Notes: generated by a model not told the origin, from the sequence alone. Positions 16,985-25,957 are shown, numbered from the stretch's first letter. The stretch: 43,505 nucleotides of DNA from Spirochaetaceae bacterium (GCA_007128315.1 SKXQ01000073.1:1-43505), one strand, 5' to 3'. Numbers and translations: made by a program.

Positions 16985-17587
16985 CTACCACCTCGCGCGT
17001 GGTTGAGCGATCAGTTTTCGGATTTCTATCGTATTAAGCCACACGATTTCATTTGACTGCATATCAACAAGCTGAAGATCGACCTGATAGGTGACAACGC
17101 GCTGGCCTTCGACTGCATCGGTGATCGAATCCACGGCCCCGTACATCATGAAGTCAGCACCCGTCTCTGCCCCTAGTCGGGCGACCGTCTCTGAACGGGC
17201 CTGTGTCTGTTGATCGAGCCGTTCCGCCCGTATCGCTTCACGCGCCGAATCTCCTGCCACGAATCGGACCTGTCCACTGTTTATGAGCTCACGCTCGATG
17301 TTGCGGATAAATATATCAGTCTGTATGTGTTCCGAGCTGCGGTTCCGGACATCACCTACAAGAACCACCGGCGCCCGGGACCGCGCCTGCTGGAAGTTTC
17401 GAAGCCATGGGCGGCTCAGAGCGTCGTCCACCATGTCGCGCGCAACGATACGGCTGTCCGTATCGTTCCACCGACCGCTGAGATCGATCTGCTCATCGAG
17501 CCCTGTGCGGGTAACAGTTCGCGTCGCGCATCCCGATGCCAGCAGAACAGCTGCCACAAGCATCACAAGTCTGACTCGCCTTTTCAT
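16985..17587 (-). CDS. LpoB-like penicillin-binding-protein activator lipoprotein
   Basis: This 200-aa lipoprotein has lipobox LASGC near residue 20. The body matches the LpoB/CsgG-like fold: LSGRWNDTDSRIVARDMVDD, then VVLVGDVRNRSSEHIQTD, RELINSGQVRFV, and GADFMMYGAVDS. In Gammaproteobacteria, LpoB in the outer membrane activates the bifunctional penicillin-binding protein PBP1b. Whether the partner exists here cannot be told from this window. AAGGAAGG lies before ATG 17587. It follows the FecR gene by 44 bases and runs straight into the next lipoprotein gene. Confidence 0.85.
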   Translation of the reverse strand: MKRRVRLVMLVAAVLLASGCATRTVTRTGLDEQIDLSGRWNDTDSRIVARDMVDDALSRPWLRNFQQARSRAPVVLVGDVRNRSSEHIQTDIFIRNIERELINSGQVRFVAGDSAREAIRAERLDQQTQARSETVARLGAETGADFMMYGAVDSITDAVEGQRVVTYQVDLQLVDMQSNEIVWLNTIEIRKLIAQPRARW

Positions 17588-17631
17588 AATCTGACCTTCC
17601 TTAGTGTTCTGATTACCTGTAGCGGCACCGG

Positions 17632-18693
17632 CTATAAGCCCTGTCGCCTCGTACCGCCGGGCAGGATGTCAAAATCCATCATGTCATACAGTCCGAGAAT
17701 GTACCGGGTATCTGCAACTGCACGCAACGCATTATTGCGTTCACGCTGGAAACGATCAAGGAGACGTCGGTGACTGGCCGATAACGCAGCCTTATCGCTA
17801 TCCGACATGAGGCCGACAAGCTGTGCAAGCGTGAAATACGTCTCTTCAAACTGGGCGAGTGATCCTCTGGCTCCGACAACGGCAGTCGCTGTCTGCGTCC
17901 GCAGGTTTACGGCATCCGATGCCTGGAGATCCGGGCGAAACGCAGCCTCTTCCAGGCGCTCCCGAAACGGTAAAAGACGGTTCGCCGAGGAAACAAAGGA
18001 ACCGTACAGTCGATCGAATCGTTCAAGATATGGTTGTATGAACAGTACCGGATTCGCGGAAAACGCCTGAGTGCGCAGATCAAGCCAGATGTCGAAGTAA
18101 TCGTCCATCCGCTCCACGGGGATGCTTACCGAACTCATGACACCGGAAGAAAGTACTTCGACAACCGTTCCCGGCCGGACCAGCTGCTCGCCACGTTCGG
18201 TTCGCGTCGCTACAACGCCGGACCGGGTACCGACGAGAACAGCCCCGTCCGGTGAAGTCATGACATCGAACTCCGTCCCGCGGACACCGGCCACAACTGC
18301 CCCTGAGCGAACATTGAGAGACCGGTTCTCCCGCAGACCGTCGGTGACGACCCTGACCCTGCCGAAAAGCAGGTCTACCCGGGCCTCAGTCTCCCCGCCC
18401 GCATCACCATCTCGGAGAGAGACGGTGTACGCCGTATTGGATCTGATAATCACGGAAGCACCGACTCGATCGACAAAAGAAAACTCAGCGTTTCCGTTAG
18501 CACCGGTTTCGACGACTTCGCCCTGCGACAGAGACTCTCCGAAACCGAAATCCCACGCGTCAAAGACCCGATCGCCCCGGGAAATCTGTACATCCCCTTC
18601 GAAGTAATCGAGATTGCCAACAACCTGGGCGGACACGCTCAGGACCGAGAAAAGCATAAACGTCACGACCACTCCACGTGACATTGTTTTCAT
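17632..18693 (-). CDS. Exported FecR-domain protein
   Basis: This 353-aa protein has an N-terminal signal peptide cut after about VSA. The FecR domain covers roughly residues 25-175 (GDVQISRGDR, TGANGNAEFSF, LFGRVRVV, and the diagnostic VVAGVRGTEFDV). In classical FecR proteins this domain sits in the periplasm and signals to a sigma factor, but this one has a signal peptide instead of an inner transmembrane helix and no sigma gene beside it. It is more likely a periplasmic or surface structural protein. The rest is helical. ATG 18693 was chosen because GAGGT lies seven to eight bases upstream; the open frame begins six codons earlier. Confidence 0.82.
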   Translation of the reverse strand: MKTMSRGVVVTFMLFSVLSVSAQVVGNLDYFEGDVQISRGDRVFDAWDFGFGESLSQGEVVETGANGNAEFSFVDRVGASVIIRSNTAYTVSLRDGDAGGETEARVDLLFGRVRVVTDGLRENRSLNVRSGAVVAGVRGTEFDVMTSPDGAVLVGTRSGVVATRTERGEQLVRPGTVVEVLSSGVMSSVSIPVERMDDYFDIWLDLRTQAFSANPVLFIQPYLERFDRLYGSFVSSANRLLPFRERLEEAAFRPDLQASDAVNLRTQTATAVVGARGSLAQFEETYFTLAQLVGLMSDSDKAALSASHRRLLDRFQRERNNALRAVADTRYILGLYDMMDFDILPGGTRRQGL

Positions 18694-18725
18694 TATTTTA
18701 CCTCGCCTCATAAAAGAGCCGGACC

Positions 18726-18747
18726 CACCCGTGCCGAAGCACGGGTG
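18726..18747 (-). terminator. Hairpin with UUCG tetraloop between the LPP20-like and FecR genes
   Basis: A perfect 9-bp stem (CACCCGTGC / GCACGGGTG) closes on TTCG when read on the minus strand, an exceptionally stable RNA tetraloop. It lies 42 bases after the lipoprotein stop. A short T run (TTTT) follows only about 11 bases later, so it may be a weak terminator or attenuator that lowers expression of the downstream genes, or an RNA stabiliser for the first gene. Confidence 0.6.
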
Positions 18748-18789
18748 ACGGCTAGCGAATAGCTCGTTTCGCTCTGGTCAGAAAAGCGA

Positions 18790-19374
18790 CTAGTTCTGAC
18801 TTCCACCTTGCGGAGGATTGTTCTGAAGCTGGCGATCAAGAGCCTGTAGAGCCTGGTCAGCCTGGAACTGTGCGAACGCGGCGTCCTGGTTTCGCGAGAA
18901 TGCCTCAGCTGCTGCCTGGGTAAAGCCGCCGATCGGATAACTCAGGAGCGCGAAAACGGTTCCGTCCTCGCCAATGAAGACTTCCTCGGTCCGGGTGCCC
19001 TGCAATGTGGTCTGAGTCACCTGGCGTGAAACGTTTTCCACGAAGTTCACGACCTGCGTTTCTCCATCGGCGCCGGCTTCCTGAAAGTAGTCAATCATTG
19101 CAGCTTCAATCGTAGCATTCATCTGGAACGCGATGTCGTCGCGGGCACGGGCAAGAGCGGTACGGCGTGACTGGTCCAGACTCGAGAGACGGGCGGTACC
19201 GACACCGTAAATCGCATCCTCAGCGACCGGCGGATTGACGTAGAAACTCGGAAGGTTCTGCATCTGCGAAGGCTGCTGCGGCGCGGGTTCGGCCGGCGGT
19301 GGGGGAGGGCTTGCACACGCGGCAATGAAGACTATCCCCAGAACTATGACACCAAATATAGCTGATCGTTTCAT
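18790..19374 (-). CDS. LPP20-family lipoprotein, first gene of the envelope run
   Basis: This 194-aa predicted lipoprotein has a signal with lipobox FIAAC (about residue 20), followed by a run of prolines (ASPPPPPAEPAPQQP) likely to act as a flexible spacer. The core AIYGVGTARLSSLDQSRRTALARARDDIAFQMNATIE is a typical LPP20 pattern. The C-terminal part is Ala/Gln-rich and helical. AAAGGAGG precedes ATG 19374, and a plausible promoter lies 50-80 bases upstream. A UUCG hairpin separates it from the FecR gene, so this gene may be expressed more strongly than the rest. Confidence 0.8.
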   Translation of the reverse strand: MKRSAIFGVIVLGIVFIAACASPPPPPAEPAPQQPSQMQNLPSFYVNPPVAEDAIYGVGTARLSSLDQSRRTALARARDDIAFQMNATIEAAMIDYFQEAGADGETQVVNFVENVSRQVTQTTLQGTRTEEVFIGEDGTVFALLSYPIGGFTQAAAEAFSRNQDAAFAQFQADQALQALDRQLQNNPPQGGSQN

Positions 19375-19423
19375 TTCGGACGATCCTCCTTTCCTTTACT
19401 TTCGGGTATTCCCGTATGACGGT

Positions 19424-19452
19424 ACTATAGCGACATTCTTGCCACATTTCAC
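19424..19452 (-). promoter_or_regulatory. Candidate sigma-70-type promoter for the LPP20-like gene
   Basis: On the minus strand, GTGAAA (19447-19452) and TATAGT (19424-19429) are separated by 17 bases. A purine-rich 5' leader follows, carrying the strong SD of the lipoprotein gene. The -10 is five of six to consensus; the -35 is weaker. Judged by eye. Confidence 0.45.
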
Positions 19453-19472
19453 GGATTCTGGCAATTGATCGG

Positions 19473-19514
19473 AAAAAAACCCTCAAGCGCCTCATCGCGC
19501 GTCGACAAGGCGCC
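19473..19514 (-). terminator. Probable intrinsic terminator after the helicase gene
   Basis: On the minus strand the pairing GCGCCT ... AGGCGC is followed by TTGAGGG and seven T's, 45 or more bases downstream of the helicase stop. The loop is long (about 15 bases) and itself partly self-complementary. The rest of the 184-base gap holds the promoter of the next gene. Confidence 0.45.
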
Positions 19515-19558
19515 GGATCAGCCGCGCGGCAGCTGGGACCTGGAGGAGTTTCGCTCGT

Positions 19559-20908
19559 CTACGAGCGATCCCGGAACGAGGGGCTGGCTGAACGGTTTCC
19601 GGTTCTGGAACGATTTCTGTTGCTGTTTCGACCCTTGTACGGGGTATGCCCGCCGTTGCCGCCGCCACCTTTCGGTCTGCCACGACCCGGTGAGTGATCA
19701 CTCCGGCGCTCTGCAGGGGGATCGATGTGAAAAGGGTGATCGCGATCGACGGCGATCTTCATACCGGTAAGTTTCTCCACCGCGCGCAGGGACTGTATTT
19801 CCTCAGGTGCACAGAACGAGATCGCCGAGCCTTTCGCCCCGGCGCGACCTGTCCTTCCTATGCGATGAACATAGGTTTCCGCGTCGGCGACTGCAGGCAT
19901 TTCAAGATTGATGACGTGAGAGATATCGTCGACATCGAGTCCTCGTGCGGCAACGTCGGTCGCGGTGAGAACGTGGACCTTCCCCGAGCGGAACCCTTCA
20001 AGCGCACGCTTCCTTTGTGCCTGCGTGCGATCTCCGTGTATGGAATCACTCTTTATTCCCTCTTTTGAGAGAATCTTTGCGAGGCGTGCGGCCTTGTGTT
20101 TAGTCCGGGTGAATACGAGTACCCGAAACATTCCCCTGTCCTCGATCAGCTGCTTCAGCAGTGAAATTTTGGAGGTCGCTTCAACAAACAGCACCGACTG
20201 CTCAATTCCCGTCACCGTGAGATTTCCTGACTGGCACTGCACCCGTTCGGGTCTGGTCTGAATCTGCGCTGCAAGTCGTTCAATCTCTGGTGGCATAGTT
20301 GCCGAGAACAGCACTGTCTGACGATCGGAGGCAGTCATATCCGAGATTCTGCGCACGTCCGGCAGAAAACCCATATCGAGCATGCGATCGGCTTCGTCGA
20401 GCACAAGGTATCGAACCTGTGACAGATCAATGGCCCGGTCCTGTATGAAGTCAAGAAGCCGGCCGGGAGTGGCAATGAGCATATCGGGCTGACGCGAAAG
20501 CTCTCGAGCCTGCACGTGTTTGGATGCACCTCCAAACACGACAGCCGACGTCACGTTGGAGTGCTTTCCATAAGTGGCGAAGCTCGCAAAAATCTGCTCG
20601 GCGAGTTCGCGGGTGGGGGCAATGATCAGCGCTCTCGGTCGCGCCTGGCGTCGATCGCCTTTTCTGCCTGCCTTTACACCGTCGTGTGCTGGCTGACGTC
20701 CATCGCCTGAAAGTGTCTGAATAATCGGAAGCACAAACGAAGCGGTCTTTCCACCACCGGTTTGTGCGGTAGCGAGGATGTCCCGACCTGAAAGCAGGAA
20801 GGGAATGGTACGGGTCTGTACTTCAGTCGGCGCGTCGTAACCGCAGGCCTCGACTGACGACAGTATATCCCGGCTGAGGCCGAGATCAGAGAACAAAGTG
20901 TCTGACAT
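19559..20908 (-). CDS. rhlE: DEAD-box ATP-dependent RNA helicase, RhlE type
   Basis: This 449-aa cytosolic RNA helicase probably remodels structured RNA in ribosome assembly or mRNA decay. All core motifs are present in order: TAQTGGGKT (Walker A, with Gly replacing the usual Ser/Thr before GKT), PTRELAEQ, TPGRLLDF, VLDEADRMLDMGF, SAT, ARGLDVDDISHVIN and HRIGRTGRAG. The last ~50 residues are basic, Gly/Arg/Asn-rich and low in complexity, as in RhlE-type proteins where such tails bind RNA. AAAGGA precedes ATG 20908. It has its own promoter, whose -35 overlaps the stop of the upstream acyltransferase gene. Confidence 0.93.
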   Translation of the reverse strand: MSDTLFSDLGLSRDILSSVEACGYDAPTEVQTRTIPFLLSGRDILATAQTGGGKTASFVLPIIQTLSGDGRQPAHDGVKAGRKGDRRQARPRALIIAPTRELAEQIFASFATYGKHSNVTSAVVFGGASKHVQARELSRQPDMLIATPGRLLDFIQDRAIDLSQVRYLVLDEADRMLDMGFLPDVRRISDMTASDRQTVLFSATMPPEIERLAAQIQTRPERVQCQSGNLTVTGIEQSVLFVEATSKISLLKQLIEDRGMFRVLVFTRTKHKAARLAKILSKEGIKSDSIHGDRTQAQRKRALEGFRSGKVHVLTATDVAARGLDVDDISHVINLEMPAVADAETYVHRIGRTGRAGAKGSAISFCAPEEIQSLRAVEKLTGMKIAVDRDHPFHIDPPAERRSDHSPGRGRPKGGGGNGGHTPYKGRNSNRNRSRTGNRSASPSFRDRS

Positions 20909-20991
20909 AGATATCCTTTGAGGGAGTGTGATAACGCACTTCCTCGTCGGGAGTAACTCTCAAACGGAGTGCGTAGCGGATTAGTACCTAA

Positions 20992-21021
20992 TATAAAGTA
21001 CGCATTGGTCGCCTGTGTCAA
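20992..21021 (-). promoter_or_regulatory. Strong candidate promoter for the RhlE helicase gene
   Basis: On the minus strand a consensus TTGACA (21016-21021) is followed after 18 bases by TTTATA (20992-20997) inside an AT-rich stretch. The -35 overlaps the stop codon of the preceding acyltransferase-like gene (21018). The predicted leader is about 75 bases long. Confidence 0.6.
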
Positions 21022-21695
21022 GCGCCTCTGCGGCATCGGTAGGTTCGGCCCTTCTGTTCTGCGAGGGCAGCCGCCTCGTCGGTCGCTCGTCTGACATGTT
21101 CGAGCAGCTCAGCCTCCCGGGACCGGTAATCCGGGGGGATCACGATGGGCTCGCCGAAATGCAGGTGCAGTCTCGCAAATGGAAGCGGAATCTGGTAGTT
21201 GTCCCACCGTTTGCGAAACGTGATCGAGTGGCTGAACCACGCCCCGGCGGGAACAATGACATTCCCGCTTTTTCCGGCAATGTGAATGATGCCGGGTTTC
21301 GGAACACGCGCCGGCCCGAGCGGACCGTCCATCGCTATGGTCCCGTCATGGCCTTTCTTCAGATACCGGATGAACCCGAGCACCCCCCGGGCGCTCTTCT
21401 TTGGCCTGTTCCTTGAACTGATGCGAAAATCCATGAACCCGAAATGGTTCAGAACATATGCCAGCACGTCACCGCGCCAGGAGTCTTCCACGAGGGCGGA
21501 TCCGCCCTTGTGACGGTACCAGTAGATGCCGACAACGGAGTACTCATGCCAGACCCCGAAGATGACTCTGGTGCCCTGCCGGCGGCAGTGCCTGAAGCGA
21601 TCGATGGGATCGTCGATGATGCGTATGGAGGCACCGATCAGCCTGTACATGGACAGTACGACCGAGCGGATGAGTACGGTTAGTAACCAGACCAT
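21018..21695 (-). CDS. DUF374 lysophospholipid acyltransferase-like protein (copy 2)
   Basis: This 225-aa protein has an N-terminal hydrophobic stretch that could anchor it in the inner membrane. Typical segments are VIFGVWHEYSVVGIYWYR, a lysine-rich GVLGFIRYLKKGHDGTIAMDGPLGPAR, and GIIHIAGKSGNVIVPAGAWFSHS. These fit the DUF374 branch of lysophospholipid acyltransferases, thought to act on membrane lipids or lipid A-like molecules; the substrate here is unknown. It is a clear paralogue of the gene at 21745, which lies upstream on the same strand. ATG 21695 lacks an obvious SD. A CDS on the same strand follows (helicase), with its own promoter. Confidence 0.78.
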   Translation of the reverse strand: MVWLLTVLIRSVVLSMYRLIGASIRIIDDPIDRFRHCRRQGTRVIFGVWHEYSVVGIYWYRHKGGSALVEDSWRGDVLAYVLNHFGFMDFRISSRNRPKKSARGVLGFIRYLKKGHDGTIAMDGPLGPARVPKPGIIHIAGKSGNVIVPAGAWFSHSITFRKRWDNYQIPLPFARLHLHFGEPIVIPPDYRSREAELLEHVRRATDEAAALAEQKGRTYRCRRGA

Positions 21696-21744
21696 TGGGG
21701 GAACTATATTAAAGTTTCATGAGTTCCCTCAAGCAGCCTGCCCT

Positions 21745-22419
21745 CTATAGCCGCCGTCTTTTTCTGTAGGTCTTCGCGGCGCGCTTCGCCCGTATTTCGG
21801 CCTCGTTCGTCGCGGAGTCAAGCTGTTCAAGCAGCTCTTTCTCGCGTGACCGGTAGTCTGACGGCACTTCAATCGGATCGCCAAGAACTATATGCAGACG
21901 ACCGAACGGGATGGGGATGCGGTAGTCGTCCCATCTTCCTCGCACTTTCAGCGAATGACTGAAGTATGCGCCAACGGGAACAATCAGATGTCCCGTCTTC
22001 GCGGCGATCTGCAGGATGCCGGGCTTACCCCGTCGTGCCGGACCAAAGGGCCCGTCTACGGTTATGCTGCCGTCGTGTCCGTCACGAAGATACTTCACAA
22101 ACCCGAGTATACCCTGAGCCTTGTTTAACGGTCGTTTCTCATCCCGGGCGCGAAAATCCTGTGTGCCGAAGTGGCGAAGGACATTCCCGAGAACGTCCCC
22201 TTTCCAGGAGTTCGCAACCAGGGCCGACCCGTGCCTGTGCCTGTACCAGAATATCCCGACGACCGAGTACTCGTGCCACAGCGCAAAGATCACTCGCCTG
22301 CCCTGACGATGATACTTACGGACCTCGCGAATGGGATTATCTACAATCCGAACCGTGTTTCCTATCGTCCTGTAAACGGCAATGAGAAACAGACGCGTAA
22401 CAATACTGAAAACACGCAT
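21745..22419 (-). CDS. DUF374 lysophospholipid acyltransferase-like protein (copy 1)
   Basis: This protein is about 224 aa when started at ATG 22419. It aligns end to end with the neighbouring copy: VIFALWHEYSVVGIFWYRH, GILGFVKYLRDGHDGSITVDGPFGPAR, LIVPVGAYFSHS, and PSDYRSREKELLEQL are shared with small changes. The two copies therefore come from a tandem duplication that has since diverged. The frame can be extended to a TTG at 22461 with a GGAG upstream, but ATG 22419 aligns with the start of the other copy and begins the hydrophobic segment. Inner-membrane location and acyltransferase activity are inferred from the family. Confidence 0.78.
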   Translation of the reverse strand: MRVFSIVTRLFLIAVYRTIGNTVRIVDNPIREVRKYHRQGRRVIFALWHEYSVVGIFWYRHRHGSALVANSWKGDVLGNVLRHFGTQDFRARDEKRPLNKAQGILGFVKYLRDGHDGSITVDGPFGPARRGKPGILQIAAKTGHLIVPVGAYFSHSLKVRGRWDDYRIPIPFGRLHIVLGDPIEVPSDYRSREKELLEQLDSATNEAEIRAKRAAKTYRKRRRL

Positions 22420-22542
22420 GATTGGTCCGTCATGCTGTGGGCCTGGTTTTCGCGATCTCAAAATCAGCTCCGGATAATGGAATGTTTTTCTGTATATCCG
22501 TATGGTAATAGGGAATACTACGAATATCTATAGGGCGTATCT

Positions 22543-25239
22543 ATGAACACAGCATGGCACACGCAAAATATCGACACAATTATCGAGAATCTCGAAAGTG
22601 ACGAGAAATCCGGCGTCTCACAGAAGCTTGCAGAGACGCGGCTGGAGGAACACGGCCGTAACAGGCTGCCGGAAAAGCAGAAACAGGGGCCGCTGTCACG
22701 CTTCTTTTCACAGTTCCATAACGTGCTGATCTATCTTCTGATCGCAGCAGCAGTCATTGCCGGGTTTCTCGGCGAGTGGATCGAAGCTGTTGTGATTATG
22801 GCGGTCGTGCTGATCAACGTGACCGTCAGCTTCATACAGGAAGGCAAGGCCGAGAAGGCACTCGAGAGTATCAGGGGTATGCTGTCGCTCGAGGCACGCG
22901 TCACTCGAGACGGAGAACGACGAACCGTGGACGCCGAGCAGCTCGTTCCGGGTGATCTCGTGAGCATCAAGTCCGGCGACCGTATTCCGGCGGACATCCG
23001 TTTTATCAGGGTCAAGAGTCTTCGCGTTGAAGAGGCTGCGCTCACCGGTGAGTCCGAGGGGGTCGAAAAACAGACAGATCCTGTTGACGAAGACGCCGCC
23101 CTTGGCGACCGGACATGCCTCGGGTTTTCGGGAACCACCGTGACCTACGGTGAGGCACAGGGCATCGTCGTGGCCACCGGTGCTGACACCGAAATCGGAC
23201 GAATCAACACCATGATTTCAGAGGCGACTGAACGGACAACTCCTCTCATTCGGAAGATTGACCGCTTCGGAACCATTCTCTCGGTCGTAATACTGGGCCT
23301 TGCCGGTGGATTTTTCGCATTCGGCTATCTCGTTCAGGACTTCGCGCTGGAGGAGATGTTTCTCGCGTCTATCAGTATCGTAGTCGCATCGATTCCGGAA
23401 GGCTTGCCTGCAATTCTGACAATCACCCTCGCACTCGGTGTACAGCGCATGGCACGACGGAATGCCATCATCCGCAAACTCCCTGCGGTCGAAACCCTCG
23501 GCTCGGTCAGTGTCATCTGCTCGGATAAGACCGGAACGCTCACACGTAACGAAATGACCGTCGTCACCATACAGACAGCGACGGCTGAGTACGAGGTTAG
23601 CGGAACGGGCTATGAACCTGAAGGAAGCATATCTCTGGCCGGTCAGGACGGTAATACGGAGCCTGACACCGAATCAGAACTCGAGGCGGCCGTTTCGGAA
23701 CTGCTGCGATGCGGACGGGCCTGCAACGACAGCTCGATCACGAAGAATGAGGAAGACGCGTGGGTAGTTGACGGCTTACCAACCGAAGGAGCGCTCATTA
23801 CGCTTGCACACAAGGGCAGTCCGGGCGACCGGGAACCTGAACGCCTCGACTCCGTCCCCTTCGAGTCGGAGCATAAGTATATGGCAACCCTCAATAAGAC
23901 CGGGGATGGAACAAAGATCTACCTCAAGGGCGCTCCCGAGCGGGTATTCGACCGCTGCTCGGAACAGATGGACAAGTCCGGCACGAGCAAGCTGGACGTC
24001 GATGCCTGGAAAAAACGGGTGGACGAGATTGCCGGCCGTGGCGAACGCGTCCTCGCACTCGCCGCCCGGGAGGAATCATCCTCTACGAACAGCATCGAAC
24101 ACGATGATCTCCGGGAAGGGTTTACCCTGCTCGGACTCGTCGGGATCATCGATCCGCCGCGCGAGGAGGTCGTACAGGCCATTACTGAATGTCACGAAGC
24201 GGGGATCAGGGTCATCATGATTACCGGTGATCACTCGATCACGGCCGGAGCAATTGCGGAGAAACTCGGCATTGAAAGTCGATCCGAACCGGTGGTCGGC
24301 GCGAAAATCGAATCCATGGATGATGATGAACTCCTCCAGGCGGTACAGAATCACAGCGTATTCGCGCGTACGAGCCCGGAGCACAAGCTGCGGCTCGTCA
24401 AAGCCCTGCAGGAAAACGGAAACCTCGTCGCGATGACCGGCGACGGTGTCAATGATGCGCCTGCGCTCAAGAACTCCGACATTGGAATCGCCATGGGTAT
24501 CAAGGGCACCGAGGTAACCAAAGAAGCCGCGGAAATGGTACTTGCAGATGACAACTTCGCTACGATCGTGCACGCCGTTGAAGAAGGCCGCACGATCTAC
24601 GACAACATTCGCAAGACTATTCTATATCTGCTCCCGGCAAACGGTGCGGAGGCTGGGGTGATTGTCGTCGCCCTCCTCCTTGGTCTGACCCTTCCGATCA
24701 GTCCGGTTCAGATCCTGTGGGTCAACATGGTCTCGGCTGTAACGCTTGCCCTCGCCCTGACCGTCGAACCGATGGAGCGGAAGGTAATGCAGAGGTCACC
24801 CAGGGCTCCCGACGAACCGATTCTCGGTGCGAGCTTCTTCAGACGGGTCGTCTTCGTGTCCGTCATCAGCGGAGGACTGACCTTTGCAGCGTTCGCGCTC
24901 CTGTACGAGTCGGGGATGGAAGGGGCCGACCTCGCGGTCGCGCGTACAACGGCCGTGAACATGCTCGTGATCGCTCACACCTTCTATCTGTTCACGTGCC
25001 GGAAACTGTATGAGTCGAGCATCAGTAAACGCCTTCTGGAAAACCGTCTTGCGCTCGGACTCGCAGGTGTTCTCATTCTCCTGCAGCTCGGATTCACCTA
25101 CCTCCCGTTCATGAACACGCTCTTTGGCACCGCACCTGTTCCAGCGGTGTACTGGGCACTTATCGCCGCAGCGGGACTCGGGGCATTCCTGCTGATCGAG
25201 CTGGAGAAAGGAGTCAGCCGCGCATGCGGACGCAACTGA
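22543..25239 (+). CDS. P-type (type II) cation-transporting ATPase
   Basis: This 898-aa ATP-driven pump sits in the inner membrane. The motifs are complete: TGES (residues 168-171, phosphatase loop), PEGLP (from 285, ion-binding helix M4), phosphorylated Asp328 in DKTGTLTRN, and TGDGVNDAPALKNSDIG (from 632). The N-terminal cation ATPase domain and four C-terminal helices are visible. M4 PEGLP is like Ca2+ pumps, but M6 reads ILWVNMVSAVTLALALTVEP and lacks the Asp seen in the usual calcium-pump M6. The ion is therefore uncertain (Ca2+, Na+ or another cation; the M6 recalls CtpF-like pumps). AGGGCG lies seven bases before ATG 22543. The 3' end overlaps the next gene by 16 bases. Confidence 0.93.
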   Translation: MNTAWHTQNIDTIIENLESDEKSGVSQKLAETRLEEHGRNRLPEKQKQGPLSRFFSQFHNVLIYLLIAAAVIAGFLGEWIEAVVIMAVVLINVTVSFIQEGKAEKALESIRGMLSLEARVTRDGERRTVDAEQLVPGDLVSIKSGDRIPADIRFIRVKSLRVEEAALTGESEGVEKQTDPVDEDAALGDRTCLGFSGTTVTYGEAQGIVVATGADTEIGRINTMISEATERTTPLIRKIDRFGTILSVVILGLAGGFFAFGYLVQDFALEEMFLASISIVVASIPEGLPAILTITLALGVQRMARRNAIIRKLPAVETLGSVSVICSDKTGTLTRNEMTVVTIQTATAEYEVSGTGYEPEGSISLAGQDGNTEPDTESELEAAVSELLRCGRACNDSSITKNEEDAWVVDGLPTEGALITLAHKGSPGDREPERLDSVPFESEHKYMATLNKTGDGTKIYLKGAPERVFDRCSEQMDKSGTSKLDVDAWKKRVDEIAGRGERVLALAAREESSSTNSIEHDDLREGFTLLGLVGIIDPPREEVVQAITECHEAGIRVIMITGDHSITAGAIAEKLGIESRSEPVVGAKIESMDDDELLQAVQNHSVFARTSPEHKLRLVKALQENGNLVAMTGDGVNDAPALKNSDIGIAMGIKGTEVTKEAAEMVLADDNFATIVHAVEEGRTIYDNIRKTILYLLPANGAEAGVIVVALLLGLTLPISPVQILWVNMVSAVTLALALTVEPMERKVMQRSPRAPDEPILGASFFRRVVFVSVISGGLTFAAFALLYESGMEGADLAVARTTAVNMLVIAHTFYLFTCRKLYESSISKRLLENRLALGLAGVLILLQLGFTYLPFMNTLFGTAPVPAVYWALIAAAGLGAFLLIELEKGVSRACGRN

Positions 25240-25943
25240 CCGCCCTGATCACCGGTGCGAGCGGAGGTATAGGCGTTCGGATCAGCAGAGCGCTTGCAGC
25301 GGACGGCTACCGTATTATTGCGGTTGGACGGGATGAGGAACGCCTTTCGGACCTCTGTGATGCCGTTCACACGTCAGGAGGGGAATGCACAGCGCTTTCG
25401 TGCGATCTCGGCAACCCGGCGGCAATTGAAGCCCTGTTGCCGCAGGTCCGTAACCTCTGTACGTCCCTCGACGTCCTCGTGAACAACGCGGGGACTGCGG
25501 ACACCCAGCCGCTGTCTGAGACCAGTCTTGAGAGCTGGAACCATCATATGCAGGTCAATGCGACCGCACCGTTTCTCCTCTCTACCGGGCTTCTCGAACT
25601 GCTGATACGCGCGGCGCATCCGACCATCATCAATATAGGATCGGTCGTATCGTATGTGGGATACGAGGGACAGGGGGCGTACGCGGCGAGCAAGCACGCC
25701 CTGCTTGGATTGACACGAGTCATGGCGCGCGAATACCAGGCTCACGGTATCCGCGTGCACATTGTCGCTCCCGGAGGTACCGCCACCGACATGGTGCAAC
25801 GCATGCGCCCGGATCTTGATCTGGACGGGATGATTACACCCGAAGAAGTCGCGGGCGTCGTCCTGGACCTTACCCGCATGAAAGGAAACGCGGTCATTGA
25901 CGAGGTCAGAATACGACGCGCTGGTGGTACGCCCTTTCCCTGA
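25224..25943 (+). CDS. Short-chain dehydrogenase/reductase
   Basis: This 239-aa NAD(P)-dependent oxidoreductase has a classical Rossmann fold: TGASGGIG near the N-terminus, LVNNAGTADTQPL, Ser in INIGSVVSYVG, and catalytic YAASKHALLG. The C-terminal substrate loop contains PGGTATDMV. ATG 25224 lies inside the end of the ATPase gene (16-base overlap), with AAGGAG ten bases upstream. The two are thus co-transcribed and probably translationally coupled, though a functional link to ion transport is not obvious. The substrate cannot be read from sequence. Confidence 0.9.
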   Translation: MRTQLTALITGASGGIGVRISRALAADGYRIIAVGRDEERLSDLCDAVHTSGGECTALSCDLGNPAAIEALLPQVRNLCTSLDVLVNNAGTADTQPLSETSLESWNHHMQVNATAPFLLSTGLLELLIRAAHPTIINIGSVVSYVGYEGQGAYAASKHALLGLTRVMAREYQAHGIRVHIVAPGGTATDMVQRMRPDLDLDGMITPEEVAGVVLDLTRMKGNAVIDEVRIRRAGGTPFP

Positions 25944-25957
25944 TCAGGATCGTGTCT

